Source of the DNA: CAMEON01 sp963643175
Lineage (GTDB): Bacteria; Bacillota; Clostridia; Oscillospirales; CAG-272
Assembly (NCBI GenBank): GCA_963643175.1
Contig: CAVIJF010000011.1
Location: forward strand, 1-49,897
Reading direction: 5' to 3'
Length of the DNA: 49,897 nt
The position numbers were made by a program, and so were the translations under genes. The first letter of the stretch is position 1. Each line of letters starts with the position of its first letter. The notes below the pieces were generated by a model, which made no database searches, was not told the DNA's origin, and saw only the letters and a list, made by a program, of their open reading frames with translations. Positions 31,858-40,682 of this stretch are shown here, one piece after another.

Positions 31858-34224
31858 ATGAGCGCCTTTATGATTTATGGAAAGGATGTGATCCCCATTC
31901 TACCGCTTGACAAGCTGTCCGCCGGCGCACAGGCCGTCCTGACAGCCCATCAGGTCGATCCCGCCGGGCTGGATATGTGCCTGCGGCTGGATCTTGACAT
32001 GACCGGTGAATACGGAGAGGTCTGGCTGGCATTTTCCCGCCGGGACGGCAACCTCTACCGCATCACCGTCAGCGGCTCGTCTTTTGAGTCCTGCCCGCTG
32101 GACTGCCTCTCCGAACCGTACATTGACAACTACGCCACCTCCAACCGCCTGCAGGCGCACCGCCATGCCCCAGACGACAGACCGCCCATTCAGGGGGATA
32201 TGACCGATGAGCAGTTCCGCGACGCGACGCGCGCGTGGGGACTGACCGGCACCACGGTCATCTTGGGCTACTGCACCAACACCTGCAAACTCAAGCTGCT
32301 CGCCTTCACCGCCCTTTGGGAGCGGCTCATGAAGGGGGAGGACGTCGGTGCCGACGACCAGATCTTCGAGCAGTTCAACCGGGTATGTCCCAAATGCGGA
32401 CGTCCCTACACCGACCAGCAGAACAAGATATGCGAGCACTGCATCAGCAAGAAGGGCGTCCTGCAGCGGCTTCTCGGCTACTTCGGCTACTTCCGTCCGC
32501 AGCTCGTCATCATCGGTCTGTGCCTGCTGGTCACCACGGCAATCTCCATCGCAACCCCCATCATCAGCGGACAGATTCTGTATGACCGTGTTATCGACAG
32601 CGCCGGCGACCTGCACGAGGAAAAGTACGTGCTGCTGTGGGTCGGCGTGCTGGTCGCCATGGCAGTCGTTTCCATGGGAATCGGCATCATCCAGAACCGG
32701 GTCAACGCCTATATGTCCACCCGCGTGGTGCGCAACATGAAGAACGACATCTTCCGCGCCATGCAGCGGCAGTCGCTTTCCTACTTCAATCAGAACCCCA
32801 CCGGACGGCTTATCAACCGCGTCAACTACGATGCCGAGCGCGTCCGCAGCTTCTTCATCGACGGCGTTCCCTACTTTATTATGCACGTCCTGTCCTACAT
32901 CGCGCTGTCGGTCGTGCTGTTCCGCATCAGCTGGCAGCTGACGCTGCTCCTGTTCATCCCCATCATCCCCGTTGTGCTGATGATCAAGTTCGCCATTCCC
33001 AAGCTGATCCGCGCTTACTCCTCGCTTTGGCGGCGCTCCTCCTCCATGAACTCCATGATGAACGATTCGCTCACCGGTATCCGCGTGGTCAAGGCGTTCG
33101 CCAAGGAGGATGCGGAAACGCATCGCTTCTATGAATACTCCTCCCGGCTCTACAAGGCAAACCTGAAGGTCAACGCGGTGTCTCTCTGGATTTTCCCGAT
33201 TATCTCCATCCTGATCGGTGCATCCTGCCACGCCATGTGGGGTCCCGGCGGTCTGATGGTCATCCGCGGGCTGTTCGGAAAGACCATGACCTACGGTCAG
33301 CTGACAACCTACATCGGCTACACCGGGCTGATTTTCTCCCCGCTGAGCTTTTTCACCAACTTCACCAATCAGGTGACGGACGTCATGAACTGCGCCGTGC
33401 GTATGTTCGAGGTCATGGATATGACGCCGGAAGTTGCCGAGGCGCCGAACCCGGTGCATCTGGACACCCTGCGGGGCGACATCGTGTTCGACCATGTGAG
33501 CTTCCACTATAACCCCAACCGCCCCATTCTGAAGGACATCAGCTTCACCATCCACGAGGGCGACCATGTGGGACTGGTCGGGCATACCGGGTCGGGCAAG
33601 TCCACCATTGCGAACCTGATTACGCGGATGTATGACGTGGTGAGCGGCAGCATCACCATCGACGGAGTGGACATCAAGCAGCTTGAAATGTCGTCCCTGC
33701 GGCGCAACGTCGCCATCGTTTCGCAGGAAGTCTACATCTTTCAGGGCACGATTGCGGACAATATCCGTTACGCCAAGCCGGACGCCACACTGGACGAGGT
33801 GGTCAGCGCCGCCAAGGCGGCCAACGCCCACGACTTCATTCTCCAGCTGCCGGAGGGGTACGAAACCAAGGTCGGTATCGGCAGCCGCTCGTTGTCTGGC
33901 GGTGAGCGCCAGCGGATTTCCATCGCACGCGCCCTGCTGCTCAACCCGTCCCTGCTGATTCTGGATGAGGCGACCGCCGCAATGGATACCGAAACCGAAC
34001 GGCTGATCTCCGAGGCAATCGACCGCGTGAGTGTCGGTAAAACCACCATCTCCATTGCACACCGGCTGTCTACGCTCAAGAACTGCAATTACCTCATGGC
34101 AATCGACAACGGAGAGCTTGCCGAAATGGGCACTGCCGAAGAGCTCATGGAAAAGAAAGGCATTTACTACCGCCTCTGGACGCTCCAGAACGAGCAGCTC
34201 CAGAAGGTCATGGAGGGCCGCTGA
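31858..34224 (+). CDS. ABC exporter half-transporter with N-terminal domain and zinc ribbon (DUF1854-associated)
   Basis: A 788-residue protein. Residues 1-170 form a soluble domain of unclear fold. A zinc ribbon follows with Cys177, 180, 192 and 195 (CPKCGRPY...ICEHC). A six-helix type-IV exporter domain spans about 205-510 (LVIIGLCLLVTTAISIATPI onward). The ATPase domain has Walker A GHTGSGKST near 575, Q-loop VSQEVYIF, signature LSGGERQRIS, Walker B LLILDEATAAMD and switch His in IAHRLST; all catalytic residues are present. The start is uncertain: the ATG at 31858 lacks a clear ribosome binding site and 31870 is also possible. It is followed by a DUF1854 gene and a second half-transporter of similar build, so the two probably form a heterodimer. 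Substrate unknown. Confidence 0.87.
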   Translation: MSAFMIYGKDVIPILPLDKLSAGAQAVLTAHQVDPAGLDMCLRLDLDMTGEYGEVWLAFSRRDGNLYRITVSGSSFESCPLDCLSEPYIDNYATSNRLQAHRHAPDDRPPIQGDMTDEQFRDATRAWGLTGTTVILGYCTNTCKLKLLAFTALWERLMKGEDVGADDQIFEQFNRVCPKCGRPYTDQQNKICEHCISKKGVLQRLLGYFGYFRPQLVIIGLCLLVTTAISIATPIISGQILYDRVIDSAGDLHEEKYVLLWVGVLVAMAVVSMGIGIIQNRVNAYMSTRVVRNMKNDIFRAMQRQSLSYFNQNPTGRLINRVNYDAERVRSFFIDGVPYFIMHVLSYIALSVVLFRISWQLTLLLFIPIIPVVLMIKFAIPKLIRAYSSLWRRSSSMNSMMNDSLTGIRVVKAFAKEDAETHRFYEYSSRLYKANLKVNAVSLWIFPIISILIGASCHAMWGPGGLMVIRGLFGKTMTYGQLTTYIGYTGLIFSPLSFFTNFTNQVTDVMNCAVRMFEVMDMTPEVAEAPNPVHLDTLRGDIVFDHVSFHYNPNRPILKDISFTIHEGDHVGLVGHTGSGKSTIANLITRMYDVVSGSITIDGVDIKQLEMSSLRRNVAIVSQEVYIFQGTIADNIRYAKPDATLDEVVSAAKAANAHDFILQLPEGYETKVGIGSRSLSGGERQRISIARALLLNPSLLILDEATAAMDTETERLISEAIDRVSVGKTTISIAHRLSTLKNCNYLMAIDNGELAEMGTAEELMEKKGIYYRLWTLQNEQLQKVMEGR

Positions 34225-34251
34225 CGGTCCCGCACGAAAGGAAGGTATGTT

Positions 34252-34839
34252 ATGGCTGACGCACAACTGACCAAAGCCGCCGCTCCCGACAGTGAGGACG
34301 GGAACGACCTGTTTGCACATCGCATCCCGCTGGATCTGACGCCGGAGAACGCTGTATTCACACCCTCGGCTGGCAGTCTCATCTCACTGACCCTGACCCA
34401 GCCCTCCGGTGAGGTGGAGTTTTTCGAGCGGGTGGTGCCCGTCCGGGCGTTCCCCATCTCCTCCCCGGACGAGTTTATCTCCATCCGTGAGCCGGACACC
34501 CGCATGGGCGGACGCGGCGACGAGCTGGGCATGATCCGGCGGTTGTCGGATTTCCCGGAGGAAACCGTGAAAATGATTGACACCGAGCTGAGCCGGCGCT
34601 ACTTCACACCCTCTATCCGCCGGATTCATTCCTTCTCCGAGAAATTCGGCTACTGCTACTGGGACGTGACCACCAGCGCGGGGCGCATTGAATTCATCAT
34701 GACCAACCCCTCCTCCAACATCCGCACGCTGGAGGACGGACGGGTGTTCATGTACGACATTGACGGCAACTGCTTTACCATCGAGGATCCGACCAAGCTG
34801 GACAAAGCCAGCTACAAGAAGGTCGAAATCTACCTCTGA
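34252..34839 (+). CDS. DUF1854 domain-containing protein
   Basis: A 195-residue soluble protein of DUF1854 (PF08909). Family blocks visible are LTQPSGEVEFFERVVPVRAFPISSPDEFISI near residues 45-80, DELGMIRRLSDFP near 92, RRYFTPSIRRIHSFSEKFGYCYWDV near 118 and a C-terminal NCFTIEDPTKLD. No membrane helix or signal peptide is present. From memory, the family was first noticed beside cyanophycin genes and recurs next to ABC exporters; no cyanophycin synthetase or cyanophycinase is in this window. It sits 27 bases after one half-transporter and 18 before the other, so it is likely a cytoplasmic partner of that pair. AAAGGAAGG precedes the ATG. Confidence 0.87.
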   Translation: MADAQLTKAAAPDSEDGNDLFAHRIPLDLTPENAVFTPSAGSLISLTLTQPSGEVEFFERVVPVRAFPISSPDEFISIREPDTRMGGRGDELGMIRRLSDFPEETVKMIDTELSRRYFTPSIRRIHSFSEKFGYCYWDVTTSAGRIEFIMTNPSSNIRTLEDGRVFMYDIDGNCFTIEDPTKLDKASYKKVEIYL

Positions 34840-34857
34840 CACAGGAGGGACACCGAT

Positions 34858-37077
34858 ATGAAGCTGCTGTTTGACCTGTCCCCCGCCGACTCCGCCGTTC
34901 TGGAGGCGGAGCGCGGACCGGACGAGCGGGTCATGTACTGTCTGCCCTTTGACTGCGAATATGAGCGGCGGGTGGACGGGCGCATGGTCTTTACCGACCG
35001 GTACATCTACAAAATCAACGAAGGCAAGCTGGAAGCCAAGTGGGATTTTGCCCATCTCTCGGACTTCTCGGTCGAGATGCTGTACGGCTGCTGTGCCTTC
35101 TTCGCCAAGGTGGATGGCGTAAGCACCCGCCTGTGCCGCTTTATCAGCGGTCGGAATATGCCGCGCTATGCGGTCATGGTGGATGCCTGCGAGTCCATCG
35201 CATCGGGAAACACCGAGAAAGTGTTTGTGAGCAGCGAGCCGGAACGCTACTGTCAGAAGTGCGGGCGTCCGTTCGTCATGCACACGCACATCTGCCCCTT
35301 CTGCCAGAGCAAGAAGGAAACCTACCGCCGGCTGTGGGGCATGACCAAGGGGCTTCGCCTCATGATGCTGTTCCCCCTGCTGACCGCCGTGCTGGCAATG
35401 GGCATACAGTACGCGGTGCCCGTTCTCCAGAAGACACTCATCAACGACTACATTCTGAACAAAAACGTCACCTCCCAGCCGTCATGGGCACTCCACCTGT
35501 GGCTGATTGTGGGCGCCATCGTCACCTTTGACATTCTCAATAAGGTGCTGGGCATGGTGCAGAGCCGCATTGCCGCCGTTTCGGGCAACCGGTTCACGCG
35601 CTTCCTGCGCACCCTGCTGTTTGAGAAGATTCAGATGCTGTCCATGTCCTCGGTGCAGAAGAAATCCACCGGCGACCTCATGGGACGCATCAACAACGAC
35701 GTGTCGGTCGTGCAGAATTTCATGACCAACCTGCTCCCCACCTACTTCGGACAGCTTATCTCCTTTGTCCTGGGTCTTGTGCTGGTGCTGGGCATGGATA
35801 TGTCGCTCGGCACGCACATGAGCCTGTTCATCTTTGTGCCGATTCCCTTCGTGGTGCTGTTCATCTTCTACTTCCGGCACATGATGAGACGCCTGAACAT
35901 CAAGGCATGGCAGAAGGGACGCCGCACCAACCAGACGCTGCAGGACATCCTGAGCGGTATCCGCGTGGTCAAATCCTACGGACGCGAGGAGGCAGCCATC
36001 GAGGAGTTCCGCGACTGCACCAATCAGCAGGCGCATCAGGACGAAGCGAACGGCAAGTTGTTTGATACGGTTTTCCCGCTGCTGGGCTTTGCCCTGCGCT
36101 CCGGCTCCTATCTTATCATGTGGTTCGGCAACTTGATGCTGTTCCGCGGCGTGCTGGGCGTCGGTGAGCTGAACCAGTTCAACACGTATGCCTCCATTCT
36201 GTACGCGCCGCTGATGCAGATTACGCAGATACCGCGTAACATCTCCGCCTTTACGACCTCGTTCGGCAAGATTATGGAAATTCTGGAAGAGGAGCCGGAA
36301 GTGGCAGATGTGGCAAAGCCGCAGCATTTCCGCTTCCAGGGCGATGTCAGCGTCAAACGCGTGACCTTCGGCTACGAGGCAAGCAACCCTGTCCTGCGCG
36401 ATGTCAGCGTAGAGGTCAAGCATGGCGAAATGATCGGCATTGTGGGGCATTCCGGATGCGGAAAGTCCACGCTCATCAACCTCATCATGCGTATGTACGA
36501 CCCCACGGAGGGTTCCATTGAAATCGACGGTGTGAACATCCGGGAGATAAGCCAGCAGTCGCTCCGCTCGCAGATGGGTGTGGTGCTGCAGGAAACGCAC
36601 CTGTTCTCCGGTTCCATCCGCGACAACATCCGCTACGCCATGCCCTATGCAACCGATGACGAAGTGGTGCGGGCGGCACGCGCCGCCAACGCGCACGACT
36701 TCATCATGAACCTGCCGCAGGGCTACAACACCATCGTGGGCGAGAAAGGGTATTCGCTCTCTGGCGGTGAACGGCAGCGCGTCGCCATTGCCCGCGCACT
36801 GATTCACAACCCGCCCATTCTGATTCTGGATGAGGCGACGGCGGCGCTGGACACCGAAACCGAAAAGCTGATTCAGGACGCCATCGACAAAATGACGGAA
36901 AACCGCACAACCTTCGCCATTGCGCACCGCCTCTCGACCCTGCGCAACGCGGACAAAATACTGGTCATTGACCACGGGCGCGTCGCCGAATTCGGCACGC
37001 ACCTGGAGTTGCTTAACCAGCGCGGTATCTACTACAAACTGGTCATGGCGCAGACCCGCGCGGCATTGGAGAAATAA
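34858..37077 (+). CDS. ABC exporter half-transporter with PH-like domain and zinc ribbon (DUF1854-associated)
   Basis: A 739-residue partner of the exporter at 31858. Residues about 20-100 look like a bacterial PH/GRAM-type beta domain (GRMVFTDRYIYKINEGKLE). A zinc ribbon with Cys132, 135, 146 and 149 (CQKCGRPF...ICPFC) leads into six membrane helices (about 165-470) and an ATPase domain with Walker A GHSGCGKST, Q-loop LQETHLF, LSGGERQRVA, ILILDEATAALD and IAHRLST. Both members of the pair keep the catalytic Glu, so neither site is obviously degenerate. The gene follows DUF1854 by 18 bases with AGGAGGG before its ATG and is ended by a strong terminator at 37120. Confidence 0.88.
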   Translation: MKLLFDLSPADSAVLEAERGPDERVMYCLPFDCEYERRVDGRMVFTDRYIYKINEGKLEAKWDFAHLSDFSVEMLYGCCAFFAKVDGVSTRLCRFISGRNMPRYAVMVDACESIASGNTEKVFVSSEPERYCQKCGRPFVMHTHICPFCQSKKETYRRLWGMTKGLRLMMLFPLLTAVLAMGIQYAVPVLQKTLINDYILNKNVTSQPSWALHLWLIVGAIVTFDILNKVLGMVQSRIAAVSGNRFTRFLRTLLFEKIQMLSMSSVQKKSTGDLMGRINNDVSVVQNFMTNLLPTYFGQLISFVLGLVLVLGMDMSLGTHMSLFIFVPIPFVVLFIFYFRHMMRRLNIKAWQKGRRTNQTLQDILSGIRVVKSYGREEAAIEEFRDCTNQQAHQDEANGKLFDTVFPLLGFALRSGSYLIMWFGNLMLFRGVLGVGELNQFNTYASILYAPLMQITQIPRNISAFTTSFGKIMEILEEEPEVADVAKPQHFRFQGDVSVKRVTFGYEASNPVLRDVSVEVKHGEMIGIVGHSGCGKSTLINLIMRMYDPTEGSIEIDGVNIREISQQSLRSQMGVVLQETHLFSGSIRDNIRYAMPYATDDEVVRAARAANAHDFIMNLPQGYNTIVGEKGYSLSGGERQRVAIARALIHNPPILILDEATAALDTETEKLIQDAIDKMTENRTTFAIAHRLSTLRNADKILVIDHGRVAEFGTHLELLNQRGIYYKLVMAQTRAALEK

Positions 37078-37119
37078 TCGACCGCAAGGTGCACAACAGT
37101 CCGCCGCGCGAAACACAAA

Positions 37120-37163
37120 GAACCCCGCCCGTAAGCCGTTGGCTTACGGGCGGGGTTCTTTTT
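37120..37163. terminator. Strong terminator between the exporter operon and the FtsX-type operon
   Basis: An 18-base perfect stem (37120-37137 with 37141-37158; GAACCCCGCCCG...CGGGCGGGGTTC) with a GTT loop, followed by TTTTT. It lies between two convergent operons. Confidence 0.93.
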
Positions 37164-37175
37164 CATAGGCGTGCG

Positions 37176-37928
37176 TTACCCGCGTGCACGGGGGTTCTGT
37201 CTGACTGCCGTCAGGAAGCCGTTCTCCATGTACAGGATGCGGTCTGCGCGCTCTGCGATGCTCATATCGTGCGTGACCATGACCAATGTTTGCCCCAGCA
37301 TGGCGCGCGTCTCCAGCAGAAGCGTCAGAACTTCGTCGGCATTGGCACGATCCAGATTGCCGGTCGGTTCGTCGGCAAACACAACGTGCGGCAGGTTGAT
37401 AAGTGCCCGCGCAATGGCGACCCGCTGGCGCTGTCCGCCCGACATCTCGGACGGCAGGTGATGCAGGCGGTCGGCAACTCCTAACGCCGCAACCAGTTTT
37501 TTCAGGTTTTCCTCGTAGGAGGTGTCCGGTTTGCGGCACATCATGGTGGGAATCAGAATATTCTCCAGCGCCGTGAACTGCGGAATCAGGTTGTGCTCCT
37601 GAAACACGACACCGATAAACTCCCCCCGGAAATGCGCCAGCGCGTCGTCGTCCATGGCGGTAATGTCCTGTCCCCGGATAAGGACGCTGCCCGCGCTCGG
37701 GCGGTCCAGTCCTGCCAGCAGGTGCATCAGGGTGCTCTTTCCGGAACCGGACGGTCCCACGATGGCAACAAATTCACCCTCCCGGATGCGGACATTCACC
37801 CGGTTCACGGCGGTGATTACCTCGTCGGACTGCTCATACTGCCGCGTCAGGTCGTGCGTCTCCAAAATGACGCGCTCCGGGTCTATGCCGCACGCGGCGG
37901 CGGTGGATTCTCCGTACTTATCAAACAT
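37176..37928 (-). CDS. ABC transporter ATP-binding protein, MacB/LolD type
   Basis: A 250-residue single ATPase domain. Residues 1-25 precede the domain start LETHDLTRQYEQ. Walker A is GPSGSGKST near residue 58, Q-loop VFQEHNLIPQFTALENI, signature MSGGQRQRVAIARAL and Walker B VVFADEPTGNLD, with His in MVTHDMSIAERAD. The TALENI and DEPTGNLD wording is typical of ATPases that drive FtsX-type permeases by mechanotransmission rather than classical transport. It lies 12 bases after its permease gene on the minus strand. Known roles of the family include peptide resistance, lipoprotein release and macrolide efflux; none is specified by the context. Confidence 0.92.
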   Translation of the reverse strand: MFDKYGESTAAACGIDPERVILETHDLTRQYEQSDEVITAVNRVNVRIREGEFVAIVGPSGSGKSTLMHLLAGLDRPSAGSVLIRGQDITAMDDDALAHFRGEFIGVVFQEHNLIPQFTALENILIPTMMCRKPDTSYEENLKKLVAALGVADRLHHLPSEMSGGQRQRVAIARALINLPHVVFADEPTGNLDRANADEVLTLLLETRAMLGQTLVMVTHDMSIAERADRILYMENGFLTAVRQNPRARG

Positions 37929-37940
37929 GGCAGATTCCTT

Positions 37941-40316
37941 TCATGACAGCAGATTTCCGGGAGTTTCCCGGTCTGACGCTTCCGTCCGGCGCAGAAGCCA
38001 TCCGGACACAACGCAGGACAGGAAGCCGCAGACCAGCGAAATTCCGACGCAGAGCAACAGTGCCGGGAGCGACAGGCTGTACGCATACGGGAAGGCATCG
38101 GTCAGATGCAGCTTCGGGAGCAGAACGGCGATGAGCAGGTACACCGCCCGGTTACACAGGCTGACCAGCACCACCGTCACCAGCGAGGCAAGCGCCGAGA
38201 GAACGCTGCCTGCCAGCGGGAACAGACAGGCAATCCTGCCCCGCCGGGCACCCAATGCCCGCAGAAGCGACAACTCGCCCCGGCGTTTCCGGTAAAACAT
38301 AATCTGGGAGAACAGCCAGACAGCGGGCGAAACCGCCAGTGTCAGCACCGAAAGCCAGCGGATGACATCCGGGGTGCCGCGCCCGTTCTGCACGCGGGCG
38401 CGGAAGTAATTGCCCGTCCGGCTGACCGTCCAGCCGCTGAAGTAAGAGACTTCGCGCCGGACGGCGCTCTCGGCACTGCGCACCTCCTCAAAGGACGCCT
38501 CGCTGTCCATGTACACGTACAGCATGTCCCGCACGGCAGGTTTGCCGGTCAGCGTTTCAAAAGTATCGTACCCGACGCCGAACAGGATGCTGTCGCGGGA
38601 GGTCATACCGCGCACAACGGCACAGACCGTATACTCCTCGTAGGTAAAGGAACAGCCGGCTATCTGCTGGCGCAGTGCCGCCCGCTCGTCCGCAACCGCG
38701 GACAGGGCGCTGTTCTGCTTCAGCAGGGTCGCCACCACGACTTTATCGCCCGGGGAAAAGCTGTAAGCGGACTGGTTGTAGATGTCCTCCGTCACGATGA
38801 TGCTGTGCGGGTCGGTCAGCACGGCGGACGGATCCCCCTCGACAGTTCCCAGCCCGTTTTCCGTGACGGTTTCCAGCCACAGGTCGTCAACCGCGACATA
38901 GGTATAATTCTGTATGGCAAAGGTGTACCCGTCGGATGCCCGTTCGTCGGAGGACACGGCATAGGAGCCGGCAACCCGCCCCGTATGCTCCGGACGGATC
39001 AGCAGGTGCGACATACAGGTACCGGCGCGGCACTCCGCCTGCCACCAGACGTAGGAAACCGACGGCAGACCGGCAACCGACGGGATGAATACGTCCCCGT
39101 CACTGCGCAGCATGGCGGCGGTATCGGCATCCACGGTCGGCAGGATAACGCCGCCGTCCTCCCCTGTCTCGCTTTCCGCGTCGGCGGTGGCTGGATAGGA
39201 AATGATGTACTCGTAGGCGGGAACCTCCGCGCCTGCCTCCTGTATCCGGGCTATATACAGCCCGCTGACAAACAGCGCGGCGAACAGCACCGCCGAAAGA
39301 ATCAGTCCGGCATAGTATTTCCGCATACGCCAGAAGGTGAACAGTTCGTACCTGCCGGGGAAGGAAGCGCCGAACAGCCGCAGGGAGCGGCGCGGCGAGC
39401 TGACCAATCCGGAGAGATCCTGCCCGGTCAGCATCCAGATCGGCGTCCGGTGTGACAGCCGACGTACGGGGCGGCACACCGCAACCAGCACCGTCAGAAT
39501 CCAGAGCAGCGGCAGTGTCAGCACCGTGCGCACCGACAGGTGCAGTGTCAGCCCGCGCGGCAGACAGAGCAGTGCCGTCCCGCCGACGCCCAACAGCACC
39601 GCAAGCGGTGCGCAAAACAGCGCCACGACCAGCATATCCCCTGCCATCGCGCCGAACAGCATGGGATAATCGGCACCGCAGGTGGTGTAAATCCCGTAAA
39701 TAAAGCGGAAATGCTCCAGCCGGATCCGCAGCAGGACGGACAGCGCCAGCACCGACACCAGAATCCACGCCAAGGTCAAGCCCCAGCGTTCCCACAGGAG
39801 GGGGGCTTTGTAAGCGGATCCGTACTCATACAGCGGGGAGGTGCTGATCCGGTACTCGCCCGCCGTCTGACGCAGGATGTCCGTGCGCACATACGCCAGC
39901 GTTTCGGCGGGATCGAACCCGTCCGGCGCCGTGACGAAACAGGTATAGCTTCCGTCCGTCTCCTCCCGGATACGGACCTTATCCAGCCACGGAACCTCCT
40001 TTTCCAGTTCCACATAAAACCGGTTGTTGACCGCCGTCATCTGCTCTTCCGTCATGCCGCCGATCTCGATGTGGTAGTCGTAATTCTCCTCAATCTGCCG
40101 CCGGGTATGCTCCAGCTCGGCGTCGGCGCTCAGTGCGATGACGGCAAACCCCGTGCCGATAACCAACATGGTCAGGTAGAAGCACAGGTATTCCCGCACG
40201 CCGTGCGTCACGCTGCGCCGTGCGCGGCGCAGGTTGCGCAGGCGGAAAGTCGCGGCAAGTGCCGCGCGTGCCGTGCGGAGCCGCGCCTTCAGGCGCGCCC
40301 GTCTTGTCTGCCTCAT
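37941..40316 (-). CDS. FtsX-like permease (MacB-type ABC transporter)
   Basis: A 791-residue membrane protein. A basic N-terminus leads into helix 1 (YLCFYLTMLVIGTGFAVIAL, about 43-62), then several helices between 175 and 350, a large extracellular region of about 300 residues (355-650), and three C-terminal helices ending near 775 (LAVSPAVWLFSQIMFY, LASLVTVVLVSLCNRAVYLL, LSLPALLLCVGISLVCGFL). The last block is the FtsX domain. No sensor kinase or response regulator is nearby, unlike bacitracin-type systems. Start at 40316 follows GAGGTG by ten bases. It acts with the ATPase encoded 12 bases downstream. Confidence 0.88.
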   Translation of the reverse strand: MRQTRRARLKARLRTARAALAATFRLRNLRRARRSVTHGVREYLCFYLTMLVIGTGFAVIALSADAELEHTRRQIEENYDYHIEIGGMTEEQMTAVNNRFYVELEKEVPWLDKVRIREETDGSYTCFVTAPDGFDPAETLAYVRTDILRQTAGEYRISTSPLYEYGSAYKAPLLWERWGLTLAWILVSVLALSVLLRIRLEHFRFIYGIYTTCGADYPMLFGAMAGDMLVVALFCAPLAVLLGVGGTALLCLPRGLTLHLSVRTVLTLPLLWILTVLVAVCRPVRRLSHRTPIWMLTGQDLSGLVSSPRRSLRLFGASFPGRYELFTFWRMRKYYAGLILSAVLFAALFVSGLYIARIQEAGAEVPAYEYIISYPATADAESETGEDGGVILPTVDADTAAMLRSDGDVFIPSVAGLPSVSYVWWQAECRAGTCMSHLLIRPEHTGRVAGSYAVSSDERASDGYTFAIQNYTYVAVDDLWLETVTENGLGTVEGDPSAVLTDPHSIIVTEDIYNQSAYSFSPGDKVVVATLLKQNSALSAVADERAALRQQIAGCSFTYEEYTVCAVVRGMTSRDSILFGVGYDTFETLTGKPAVRDMLYVYMDSEASFEEVRSAESAVRREVSYFSGWTVSRTGNYFRARVQNGRGTPDVIRWLSVLTLAVSPAVWLFSQIMFYRKRRGELSLLRALGARRGRIACLFPLAGSVLSALASLVTVVLVSLCNRAVYLLIAVLLPKLHLTDAFPYAYSLSLPALLLCVGISLVCGFLSCVVSGWLLRRTEASDRETPGNLLS

Positions 40317-40350
40317 GGAAGAGCATCACCTCGTTTTTTTCGTTTCCCCT

Positions 40351-40359
40351 ATTATATCA
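40351..40359 (-). promoter_or_regulatory. Extended -10 promoter of the FtsX-type operon
   Basis: On the minus strand TGATATAAT (TGn plus TATAAT) is present, but the -35 region 17 bases upstream is CCCCGC, far from consensus. Such promoters often need an activator; two palindromes lie just upstream (see 40382-40432). Confidence 0.65.
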
Positions 40360-40381
40360 CAAATTGTCCGCCGGCGGGGAG

Positions 40382-40432
40382 TTTTCCGGCACGGAAAAGC
40401 GCACAAACTTTACCCGGCGGTTTTGGGTAAAG
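40382..40432. promoter_or_regulatory. Two inverted repeats upstream of the FtsX promoter
   Basis: TTTTCCG-GCA-CGGAAAA (40382-40398) and CTTTACCC-(9)-GGGTAAAG (40408-40415 and 40425-40432). They lie about 44-60 and 70-94 bases upstream of the predicted start of the FtsX operon. The rest of the 366-base gap (40317-40682) shows no gene. Confidence 0.5.
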
Positions 40433-40602
40433 CGGACAAAAACAGATGCTCAGGCGACGCGGGGGTGTCCCGACGCCGCCGATTCAGGGGCGTTTCCGAC
40501 ATCGGCGTTTGAGATGGTCATCTCCCCGCCGGGGCGGGGCAAAGGCAAGCTGCCGGGGCAAAGAGCAGGAGAAATCTCCGTTGCTGTTTTTCTCAACACC
40601 TC

Positions 40603-40631
40603 TTGACAAGCACGTGAAAATATGTCATAAT
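40603..40631 (+). promoter_or_regulatory. Sigma-A promoter of the GH28-GH36 operon
   Basis: TTGACA (40603-40608) and CATAAT (40626-40631), spacer 17 bases. The leader to the GH28 start is about 45 bases and carries GGAAGGAG. Confidence 0.82.
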
Positions 40632-40682
40632 ACCACTAAACACCGCGCACAGCCAGACAGACCCGGGAAGGAGATATGCTGC

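Noticed and set aside
31900..34320. 806-codon minus-strand open frame
   Set aside because: Antisense to the first ABC exporter gene and DUF1854, with no recognisable domain.
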